Source: Microbacterium halophytorum
Lineage (GTDB): Bacteria > Actinomycetota > Actinomycetes > Actinomycetales > Microbacteriaceae
Length of the DNA stretch: 64,000 bases
Direction: 5' to 3'
Assembly: GCF_002970975.1 (NCBI RefSeq)
Contig: NZ_PNFA01000009.1
Coordinates: 144,791 to 208,790, forward strand
This document shows, piece after piece, positions 57,597 through 64,000 of the stretch. The notes under the pieces are model-generated. The model was not told where the DNA came from, did no database searches, and saw only the letters and a list, made by a program, of their open reading frames with translations. The position numbers and the translations under genes were made by a program. How positions within the stretch are numbered: the stretch's first letter is position 1; each line of letters begins with the position of its first letter.

Positions 57597-59762
57597 TCAA
57601 AGTGTGCAGCTGACGCAGCCCTCCACCTCAGTGCCCTCGAGGGCCATCTGGCGGAGTCGGATGTAGTAGATCGTCTTGATGCCCTTGCGCCATGCGTAGA
57701 TCTGGGCCTTGTTGATGTCGCGCGTGGTGGCGGTGTCCTTGAAGAACAGCGTGAGCGACAGGCCCTGGTCGACGTGCTGCGTCGCGGCGGCGTACGTGTC
57801 GATGACCTTCTCGTAGCCGATCTCGTACGCGTCCTGGTAGTACTCCAGGTTGTCGTTCTGCATGAACGGCGCCGGGTAGTACACGCGCCCGAGCTTGCCC
57901 TCCTTGCGGATCTCGATCTTCGACGCGATCGGGTGGATCGAGCTCGTCGAGTTGTTGATGTACGAGATCGAGCCCGTCGGCGGCACGGCCTGCAGGTTCT
58001 GGTTGTAGATGCCGTGCTTCTGGATCTGCTCCTTCAGCTCGGCCCAGTCGGCCTGCGTCGGGATGTGGTGGCCCTCGAACATCTGCGCGACCTTGGCGGT
58101 CTGCGGCACCCACTCCTGCTCGATGTACTTGTCGAAGAACTCACCCGTTGCGTAGGTCGAGTTCTCGAAGCCCTCGAACGCGACGCCGCGGTCCTTCGCG
58201 ATCTCCATCGACGCGCGCAGCGCGTGGAAGAGGACCGTGTAGAAGTAGATGTTCGTGAAGTCGATGCCCTCTTCCGAACCGTAGAACACGCGCTCGCGGG
58301 CCAGGTAGCCGTGCAGGTTCATCTGGCCGAGGCCGATCGCGTGCGAGCGGTCGTTGCCGTCCTCGATCGAGCGGACCGACTGGATGTGGCTCTGGTCGCT
58401 CACCGCGGTCAGGGCGCGCACCGAGGTCTCGACCGTCTGGCCGAAGTCCGGCGAATCCATCGCGAGGGCGATGTTCAGCGAACCGAGGTTGCAGCTGATG
58501 TCCTTGCCGATCTGGTCGTACGACAGGTCGGTGTTCAGCGTCGTCGGGGTGTTCACCTGCAGGATCTCGCTGCAGAGGTTCGACATGTTGATCCGCCCCT
58601 CGATGGGGTTGGCGCGGTTGACCGTGTCTTCGAACATGACGTACGGGTAGCCCGACTCGAACTGGATCTCGGCCAGCGTCTGGAAGAACTTGCGCGCGCC
58701 GATCTTCGTCTTCTTGATGCGCGGGTCGTCGACCATCTCGCGGTACTTCTCGCTGACGGAGATGTCGCCGAACGGCACACCGTAGACGCGCTCGACGTCG
58801 TACGGCGAGAACAGGTACATGTCCTCGTCGTTCTTCGCGAGCTCGAACGTGATGTCGGGGATGACGACGCCGAGCGACAGCGTCTTGATCCGGATCTTCT
58901 CGTCGGCGTTCTCGCGCTTGGTGTCGAGGAACTTCATGATGTCGGGGTGGTGTGCCGACAGGTACACGGCGCCGGCGCCCTGACGCGCGCCGAGCTGGTT
59001 CGCGTAGCTGAACGAGTCCTCCAGCAGCTTCATGACGGGGATGATGCCGCTCGACTGGTTCTCGATCTGCTTGATCGGAGCGCCGGCCTCGCGGATGTTG
59101 CTGAGCAGGAGGGCGACGCCGCCGCCGCGCTTCGACAGCTGCAGCGACGAGTTGATGCCGCGCGAGATCGACTCCATGTTGTCCTCGATGCGCAGCAGGA
59201 AGCAGCTGACGAGCTCGCCGCGCTGCGCCTTGCCGGCGTTGAGGAAGGTCGGGGTCGCCGGCTGGAAGCGGCCGGAGAGGATCTCGTCGGTGAGCTTCCA
59301 CGCGAGGTCCTGGTCGCCGTCGGCGAGCGCGAGGGCCGTCATCACGACACGGTCCTCGAAGCGCTCGAGGTAGCGCTTGCCGTCGAAGGTCTTCAGCGTG
59401 TAGCTCGTGTAGTACTTGAACGCGCCGAGGAACGTCTCGAAGCGGAACTTCTTGGCGTACGCGAAGTCGTTGAGCTTCTCGACGAACTCGAACGGGTACG
59501 CGTCGATGACGGCGCCCTCGTAGTACTCCTTCTCGACGAGGTAGTCGAGCCGCTCGCGGAGCGAGTGGAAGAACACCGTGTTCTGGTTGACGTGCTGCAG
59601 GAAGTACTCCCGCGCCGCCCGCTTGTCCGCCTCGAACTGGATGTTGCCTTCCTGGTCGTACAGGTTCAGCATCGCGTTCAGCGCGTGGTAATCGAGGCCC
59701 TCGAACGCGGGGTTGTGCTTGAAGTCGGCGACCTGGCCGGTCACTTCTGTCGCTTCCACCAT
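57597..59762 (-). CDS. nrdE: Class Ib ribonucleotide reductase alpha subunit
   Basis: 721 aa catalytic subunit. Features include [17 protein letters not shown] near the N-terminus, [23 protein letters not shown] (active-site Cys region), [31 protein letters not shown] and the C-terminal redox pair CVSCTL. It uses the NrdH redoxin as electron donor. The start is an ATG at 59762 that overlaps nrdI by 22 nt; the 27-residue upstream extension is not conserved-looking. Confidence 0.96.
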   Translation of the reverse strand: MVEATEVTGQVADFKHNPAFEGLDYHALNAMLNLYDQEGNIQFEADKRAAREYFLQHVNQNTVFFHSLRERLDYLVEKEYYEGAVIDAYPFEFVEKLNDFAYAKKFRFETFLGAFKYYTSYTLKTFDGKRYLERFEDRVVMTALALADGDQDLAWKLTDEILSGRFQPATPTFLNAGKAQRGELVSCFLLRIEDNMESISRGINSSLQLSKRGGGVALLLSNIREAGAPIKQIENQSSGIIPVMKLLEDSFSYANQLGARQGAGAVYLSAHHPDIMKFLDTKRENADEKIRIKTLSLGVVIPDITFELAKNDEDMYLFSPYDVERVYGVPFGDISVSEKYREMVDDPRIKKTKIGARKFFQTLAEIQFESGYPYVMFEDTVNRANPIEGRINMSNLCSEILQVNTPTTLNTDLSYDQIGKDISCNLGSLNIALAMDSPDFGQTVETSVRALTAVSDQSHIQSVRSIEDGNDRSHAIGLGQMNLHGYLARERVFYGSEEGIDFTNIYFYTVLFHALRASMEIAKDRGVAFEGFENSTYATGEFFDKYIEQEWVPQTAKVAQMFEGHHIPTQADWAELKEQIQKHGIYNQNLQAVPPTGSISYINNSTSSIHPIASKIEIRKEGKLGRVYYPAPFMQNDNLEYYQDAYEIGYEKVIDTYAAATQHVDQGLSLTLFFKDTATTRDINKAQIYAWRKGIKTIYYIRLRQMALEGTEVEGCVSCTL

Positions 59763-60172
59763 TGTTCCAATCCGTCGCTCACACGAGCGACGTCGTCCGC
59801 CGTGCCGAATAGTTCGAGCCGGTACAGGTGCGGCACGTCGCACTTGCGGCTGATGATGTCTCCGGCGATGCAGAAGCCTGCCCCGAAGTTGGTGTTGCCC
59901 GCGGAGATGACCCCGCGGATGCCCTGGCGATTGCGTTCGTCGTTCAAGAACCGAATGACCTGCTTCGGAACGGCGCCGTTGCCGTCCCCGCCGCCGTAGG
60001 TCGGAGTGACGAGCACGTAGGGTTCGTCGACCCGCAGCGGCTCGTCGCCGCGATGGAGGGGGATGCGCTCGGCCCGCAGGCCGAGCTTGTCGATGAATCT
60101 TGCGGTGTTCCCCGACACGCTCGAGAAGAACACCAGGAGCGGCACTTCGACCGCCGTGGCCGCCGCACTCAT
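59741..60172 (-). CDS. nrdI: Flavodoxin-like NrdI
   Basis: 143 aa. FMN-binding loop [11 protein letters not shown], then [17 protein letters not shown] and [18 protein letters not shown], the NrdI signature. It supplies the oxidant for Mn-tyrosyl cofactor assembly in NrdF. GGGGGAGAG precedes the ATG. Confidence 0.95.
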   Translation of the reverse strand: MSAAATAVEVPLLVFFSSVSGNTARFIDKLGLRAERIPLHRGDEPLRVDEPYVLVTPTYGGGDGNGAVPKQVIRFLNDERNRQGIRGVISAGNTNFGAGFCIAGDIISRKCDVPHLYRLELFGTADDVARVSDGLEQWWKRQK

Positions 60173-60206
60173 CTCTCCCCCTCAGTTGAGCTGCGACGCC
60201 CGCGCA

Positions 60207-60440
60207 TTACGCGAGACGGGCGGCGAGCTCGTCGATCTTGTCGGGACGGAAGCCCGACCAGTGGCCGTCGTCGGTCACGACGACGGGTGCCTGCATGTAG
60301 CCGAGCGACTTGACCTGCTCCAGGGCTTCCGGGTCCTGCGACAGGTCAGTCACTTCGTACTCGATCCCCTTCGAATCCAGCGCGCGGTAGGTGGCGTTGC
60401 ACTGGACGCATGAGGGCTTCGTGTAAACCGTGATCGACAT
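60207..60440 (-). CDS. nrdH: Glutaredoxin-like NrdH-redoxin
   Basis: 77 aa. Redox motif CVQC (residues 11-14) and the NrdH-specific WSGFRPDKI near the C-terminus. It reduces NrdE. First gene of the operon, with GGGGAGAG before the ATG. Confidence 0.96.
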   Translation of the reverse strand: MSITVYTKPSCVQCNATYRALDSKGIEYEVTDLSQDPEALEQVKSLGYMQAPVVVTDDGHWSGFRPDKIDELAARLA

Positions 60441-60864
60441 GCTCTCTCCCCTTGAGACTCGTTCTTCGGACCGGCACCTGTGGCCGGACCTCAATACTAC
60501 ATATGGGGACGGCGCTTCGGGGTCACCACTAGGGGTAGTAGTTACACGCATGTGATTATCCACAGGCCATCCACAACGCTCACAGCCGGATCCACCGATC
60601 TGTCCACATTCCGAGGACCCCTCGACACGCCCACAACGGCGCGGTTCTCGACCCCTCGGCTCGCCTCCTCTCCACAACCCGAACGCTACGCCGGGCCACC
60701 GACATTCGGATCCTGTGGACGCGCCGGGTCGGCGTGTCGTCGGCGCGTCCGACGGTGCGCGACCCCGACATGTCGTGGTCGCCTCCGACGCCGACACCCA
60801 GATGTGCCCGTCGGGTGCCTCCACGGGCGCCGAGCGGGCGGCATCCGGCGTAGGATCTGAGCCT
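60441..60864. other. Regulatory intergenic region upstream of nrdH
   Basis: About 425 bp without a supportable gene. It contains CTCAATACTACATATGG (60490-60506) and CCACTAGGGGTAGTAG (60526-60541), imperfect dyads about 35 bp apart on the nrd side that may be NrdR boxes; the match to the consensus is loose. The right end holds the -10 of the MFS gene. Confidence 0.35.
60851..60856 (+). promoter_or_regulatory. -10 element of a leaderless promoter (MFS gene)
   Basis: TAGGAT, eight bases, then GTG at 60865. Confidence 0.45.
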
Positions 60865-62100
60865 GTGTCGGGATATCGGGAGGTCGTGCGCGCCAAGGGC
60901 GTCGTCCGTGTCATCTCTGCTCAGCTGACCGCGCGGTTCCCCGGCGGCATGACGAGCTTGGCCGTGCTGCTGCACATCGAGCACATGACGGGTTCGTACG
61001 GGCTCGCGGGCACGGTCCTGGCCGCGTGCTCGATCGGTCAGGCCACCGCCGGGCCCGTCACGAGCCGGTGGATGGGCCGCTGGGGCATGCGGCGCGTGCT
61101 GATCGTGACGACGACCGTGATCGCGCTGGCGCTCGCCGGCCTGACGGTCCCCGGGCTCCCCTTCCCCGCCTACGCGGCGCTCGGCCTGCTCGCCGGGCTC
61201 GCGACGCCGCCCGTGCAGTCTGCGGCCCGCACGATCTACCCGAAGCTCGTGACCGCGTCGCAGCTGACGAGGCTGTATGCGCTCGACGCGTCGCTGCAGG
61301 AGATCATCTGGATCGTCGCCCCCGTGCTCACGACGTTCGTCGCGACGCAGGTCTCGACGCAGTTCGCCCTCTGGATGATCGTCGCGATCTACGCGGCAGG
61401 CGGCGCGTGGTTCATCGCCCTTCCCGAGGTCGGCAGCGTGCGCATCCCACCCAGCAAGCACGGCCTGGGGCGCGTCCTGCGCAAGCCGCCGGTCGTCCTG
61501 GCCACCGTCATGGGCTTCCTCGTGCTCGCGGCGATCTCGTGCCTCGAGACGGGCGTCGTCGCCACGTTCGACGAGGGCAGCCTCGAGGCGGGGCTGGTGC
61601 TCGCCGTCTTCGCGGCGGGCAGCCTGTCGGGCGGCCTCGGCTTCGGCCACCTGCCCATCCGCCCCTCGTCGATGGCGCGGCGCACGGCGCTGATGGCGGT
61701 CGGTGTGGCCCTGACGACCGTCTCCCTGAACGTGTGGTGGCTGGGCGGGTCGCTGTTCATCGCCGGCCTCGCGGTCGCGCCGCTGTTCACGCTCATGTTC
61801 GCGATCACCTCGGTCAGCGTGAAGTTCAGCGAGTCGGCCGAGGCCTACGGCTGGATCAACACCGGCCAGCTCGGCGGCGCCGCGATCGGCTCGGCCGTCG
61901 CGGGCTTCCTCATCGACGGAATCGGCCCGCAGGCCGCATTCGCCGCTGGCCTCGGGGTGACCTTCATCGCGTTCCTGGCCTCGCTCGTCTTCGTGCGGCA
62001 GTTCCCGGATCTCCGCGGCCGCGACGCCAGCCCGCAGCCGGACACGGGCATGATCCAGACGCTGACGGGCACCCTCCAGCTCCCGGACGCCCGCCCGTAG
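60865..62100 (+). CDS. MFS transporter
   Basis: 411 aa with about 12 membrane helices. The loop 2-3 motif is SRWMGRWGMRRVLI, and the central cytoplasmic loop lies near LPEVGSVRIPPSKHGLGRVLRKPP. It is of the drug/sugar efflux type; substrate unknown. Start at the GTG at 60865 chosen because of the -10 element; longer in-frame extensions are Arg/Gly-rich and unlike a transporter N-terminus. Confidence 0.85.
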   Translation: MSGYREVVRAKGVVRVISAQLTARFPGGMTSLAVLLHIEHMTGSYGLAGTVLAACSIGQATAGPVTSRWMGRWGMRRVLIVTTTVIALALAGLTVPGLPFPAYAALGLLAGLATPPVQSAARTIYPKLVTASQLTRLYALDASLQEIIWIVAPVLTTFVATQVSTQFALWMIVAIYAAGGAWFIALPEVGSVRIPPSKHGLGRVLRKPPVVLATVMGFLVLAAISCLETGVVATFDEGSLEAGLVLAVFAAGSLSGGLGFGHLPIRPSSMARRTALMAVGVALTTVSLNVWWLGGSLFIAGLAVAPLFTLMFAITSVSVKFSESAEAYGWINTGQLGGAAIGSAVAGFLIDGIGPQAAFAAGLGVTFIAFLASLVFVRQFPDLRGRDASPQPDTGMIQTLTGTLQLPDARP

Positions 62101-62301
62101 CCGGCGCGCGGGGCACCGTTCGTCGTCGCCGTTCGGCCGCCCGCCGGCGAGGACCGCGGGTTCCCGCGAGGCCGTGCGCCGCACTGCAGACGCGTGGCCC
62201 ACACGGCACGACGCCGCGACACCGCCTGCGCCTCGAAGCCGAGGCACGACCGTCTCGCGGCGGCGCAGCGCGAGCCGGAGCCCGTGCCCTCGCGGTGATC
62301 G

Positions 62302-62307
62302 TAGGCT
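62302..62307 (+). promoter_or_regulatory. -10 element of a leaderless promoter (acyl-CoA dehydrogenase gene)
   Basis: TAGGCT, six bases, then the ATG at 62314; the same hexamer and spacing as the prophage repressor. Confidence 0.5.
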
Positions 62308-62313
62308 GGGCCC

Positions 62314-63480
62314 ATGAGCGCCGCCTTCGACCCCGCCGCCCACCTGCCGGATGACCTGCTCGAGCGCATCAGGGGCAGGGCGGCCGGCGTCGACGCGGAG
62401 AACGTGTTCCCGGATGACGACCTCGCGGAGCTGCGGAGCGCCGGGTACCTGCGCATCCTGGTGCCGGAGGAGCTCGGCGGAGCGGGGCTCGGGCTCGCGG
62501 ACGCGACCGTGCTCCAGCAGCGCCTCGCGACGGCCGCACCCGCCACGGCCCTCGCCGTGAACATGCACCTCGTCTGGACCGCCGTCGCCCTGATCCTCCG
62601 GGACCGCGGCCTCGACGATCTCGAGTTCGTCCTGACCGGCGCCGCCGACGGCGAGGTGTTCGCGTTCGGCATCAGCGAGGCCGGCAACGACCTCGTCCTG
62701 TTCGGCAGCGACACCGAGGCGCGCCCGCTCGCCGGCGGCGGCTACGCCTTCACCGGCACGAAGATCTTCACCTCGCTGGCCCCCGTGTGGACGCAGCTGG
62801 GCCTGCACGGCCTCGACGACACCGATCCGGATGACCCGAAGCTCGTCTTCGCCTTCGTGCCCCGCAGCGACGCGGTCGTCACGCGCGACGATTGGGACAC
62901 CCTCGGGATGCGGGGCTCGCAGAGCCGCACGACGGAGCTGCACGGCGCCGTCTCGCCCCCGGATCGCGTCGCCCGCAGGGTCGCGCCGGGCCCGAGCGGA
63001 GACCCGCTGGTCTTCGGCATCTTCGCCGCGTTCGAGCTGCTGCTCGCGTCGGTGTACACGGGCGTCGCGCGCCGGGCGCTCGACCTCGCGGTCGATGCCG
63101 CGGGGTCGAAGAAGTCGAAGAGGACGGGGCTCGCGGCGGCGCAGGATCCGGACGTCCGGCGCCGCGTCGCCGCCATGGCGATCGCGTACGACGCGCTTCC
63201 CCCGCAGATCGCCCAGCTCGCGCGCGACGTCGAGGACGGCGCCGGACACGGCGCACGGTGGTTCTCGCTCCTGTCGGGCGTCAAGCACCGCGCGACGACC
63301 GCGGCGAAGGGCATCGTCGACGACGCAATGCTCGTCGCGGGAGGCGCCTCCTACTTCTCGCGGAACGAGCTGTCGCGCCTGTACCGCGACGTTCTGGCCG
63401 GCGGCTTCCACCCCTCCGACCCCGAGTCGGCTCACTCCGCGGCCGCGACCGCCTGGCTCGGCCCGCTCGAGGGCCGGTAA
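62314..63480 (+). CDS. Acyl-CoA dehydrogenase family flavoprotein
   Basis: 388 aa. N-terminal helical domain (LPDDLLERIRGRAAGVDAENVFPDDDLAELRSAGYLRILVPEELGG), a beta domain with FGISEAGNDLVLFGSDTEA, GYAFTGTKIFTSLAPV and GMRGSQSRTTELHGA, and a C-terminal four-helix bundle. The pattern resembles the acyl-CoA dehydrogenase / flavin monooxygenase branch (DszC-like, class D). FAD- or FMN-dependent; substrate unknown. Confidence 0.85.
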   Translation: MSAAFDPAAHLPDDLLERIRGRAAGVDAENVFPDDDLAELRSAGYLRILVPEELGGAGLGLADATVLQQRLATAAPATALAVNMHLVWTAVALILRDRGLDDLEFVLTGAADGEVFAFGISEAGNDLVLFGSDTEARPLAGGGYAFTGTKIFTSLAPVWTQLGLHGLDDTDPDDPKLVFAFVPRSDAVVTRDDWDTLGMRGSQSRTTELHGAVSPPDRVARRVAPGPSGDPLVFGIFAAFELLLASVYTGVARRALDLAVDAAGSKKSKRTGLAAAQDPDVRRRVAAMAIAYDALPPQIAQLARDVEDGAGHGARWFSLLSGVKHRATTAAKGIVDDAMLVAGGASYFSRNELSRLYRDVLAGGFHPSDPESAHSAAATAWLGPLEGR

Positions 63481-63503
63481 CCGGTCGGACCGGCAGGGGC
63501 TCC

Positions 63504-63779
63504 TCAGGCCTTGCCGTCGAAGTTGAAGGCGCGCAGCAGCTCCTCCACCGCCTGCTCGCGGTCCTCTCCCCCTGACTCGAACATGTGCGTCACGTGCGTG
63601 CGCAGGTGGTTCTCGAGGAGCAGGCGGTTGAGCGACTCGAGCGAGCGCTGAATCGCACGGGACTGCGTGATGATGTCCATGCAGTACTCCTCGCCCTCGA
63701 TCATCTTGCCGAGGCCGCGCAGCTGCCCCTCGAGGATGCGGGTGCGGTGCAGAGCGCGCTTCTGGATGTCCTCAATCAC
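63504..63779 (-). CDS. CsoR/RcnR-family metal-sensing repressor
   Basis: 91 aa, all helical. Metal-site positions read Cys33 (EEYCMDI), His58 and His62 (ENHLRTH); in M. tuberculosis CsoR the third is Cys, so this is a C-H-H variant. LHRTRILEGQLRGLGKMIEGEEYC is the family's DNA-contact helix region. GTG start 7 nt after TAGCCT (63787-63792), so leaderless. It may control the copper operon operator at 2656, or another metal or reactive-species response. Confidence 0.85.
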   Translation of the reverse strand: MIEDIQKRALHRTRILEGQLRGLGKMIEGEEYCMDIITQSRAIQRSLESLNRLLLENHLRTHVTHMFESGGEDREQAVEELLRAFNFDGKA

Positions 63780-63786
63780 ACCCGTC

Positions 63787-63792
63787 AGGCTA
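63787..63792 (-). promoter_or_regulatory. -10 element of a leaderless promoter (CsoR-family gene)
   Basis: TAGCCT on the minus strand, seven bases, then GTG at 63779. Confidence 0.5.
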
Positions 63793-63909
63793 CCGCCTGC
63801 GCGCGGGACGGGGGCGAAGGAGGGTCCGCACCACGACGGCGGGGGTCGAGCCCTCAGAGCGGGACCGCCTACCGCGCCCGCGGCGTCGGGGTGCGTCCCC
63901 CGGGTACGA

Positions 63910-63944
63910 CGAAAGGCCGACCAGCGTTGCTGGTCGGCCTTTCG
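63910..63944 (-). terminator. rRNA operon terminator
   Basis: Perfect 16-bp stem CGAAAGGCCGACCAGC / GCTGGTCGGCCTTTCG with a 3-base loop, a few bases after the 5S rRNA 3' end on the minus strand. Confidence 0.85.
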
Positions 63945-63955
63945 GTGAAGTTAAT

Positions 63956-64000
63956 TTCGGCGGTGTCCTACTCTCCCACACCCTCCCAGGTGCAGTACCA
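63956..64000 (-). rRNA. rrf: 5S ribosomal RNA, 3' part (continues beyond the window)
   Basis: On the minus strand the last bases read GGTACTGCACC, GGGAGGGTGTGG and GAGAGTAGGACACCGCCG, the conserved 3' third of actinobacterial 5S rRNA. The exact 3' end is uncertain by a few bases. Confidence 0.9.

Noticed and set aside
57774..59999. 741-codon plus-strand open frame opposite nrdE
   Set aside because: Composition dominated by Leu/Val/Arg/Glu, no domain; nrdE is clearly the gene here.
60580..63435. 951-codon minus-strand open frame opposite the MFS and acyl-CoA dehydrogenase genes
   Set aside because: Spans two real genes and their spacer, is Arg/Glu/Ala-rich throughout, and has no start signal.

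Overview
The window is high-GC actinobacterial DNA, most likely from the Microbacteriaceae (a Microbacterium-like organism). The evidence is the class Ib ribonucleotide reductase operon nrdHIEF, very GC-rich third codon positions, a 5S rRNA 3' end at the right edge, and many genes whose start codon lies only 6-7 nt after a TANNNT -10 element (leaderless transcription, common in Actinobacteria). About 40.5 kb of the 64 kb is one apparently complete siphovirus-type prophage inserted into the 3' end of nrdF.

Left host segment (1-16.1 kb). A copper-efflux pair (copZ-copA) lies behind a CsoR-type palindrome. It is followed by a membrane-anchored lytic transglycosylase, an APH(3')-like phosphotransferase, a GAP-family membrane protein, a beta-lactamase-fold serine hydrolase, and a divergent AraC regulator/TauE exporter pair. 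Next comes a catabolic locus: zinc alcohol dehydrogenase, aldehyde dehydrogenase, APC permease, divergent LysR regulator and class III aminotransferase. It looks like an uptake-transamination-oxidation route for an amine or amino alcohol. A GNAT acetyltransferase and the original terminator of nrdF close the segment.

Prophage (about 16.13-56.67 kb). attL (16126-16202) and attR (56596-56672) are 77-bp copies of the nrdF coding end, differing only at three synonymous sites. A matching 21-bp sequence carrying a tandem TGTGGGCA motif lies about 90-95 bp inside each end and probably marks integrase arm sites. The left end carries an accessory block expressed from individual leaderless promoters: a small unknown protein, an SRAP abasic-site protein, two small unknowns, a DUF4145 protein, and a two-gene unit ending in a DUF3800 protein. 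The late genes run leftward on the minus strand: HNH nuclease, P-loop kinase, IstA-like HTH protein, terminase small and large subunits, DUF935 portal, ClpP-type protease, decoration protein, capsid, head-tail genes, tail tube, a tail chaperone pair with a -1 frameshift signal, tape measure, distal tail, two tail proteins carrying peptidoglycan-enzyme domains (M23 and a penicillin-binding-protein-type DD-peptidase), endolysin and membrane lysis proteins. The early genes, also on the minus strand (53.2 to 42.3 kb), form a tightly overlapped operon: Cro-like and excisionase-like HTH proteins, KilAC antirepressor, ParB-domain protein, DnaN-like clamp, a winged-helix protein ending in an SSB-like acidic tip, and many small proteins. 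A hairpin at 42252-42277 ends this operon. The lysogeny genes (repressor, ImmA/IrrE protease, tyrosine integrase) are on the plus strand, and a second DUF3800 gene sits beside attR.

Right host segment (56.6-64 kb). nrdF (with a phage-supplied tail and terminator), nrdE, nrdI and nrdH are followed by an MFS transporter, an acyl-CoA dehydrogenase, a CsoR-family regulator, the rRNA terminator and 5S rRNA. The most notable observations are the NrdF tail replacement caused by integration, the tail protein with a complete PBP active site, and the paired DUF3800/DUF4145/SRAP cargo. All calls come from reading the sequence. No database search was run.
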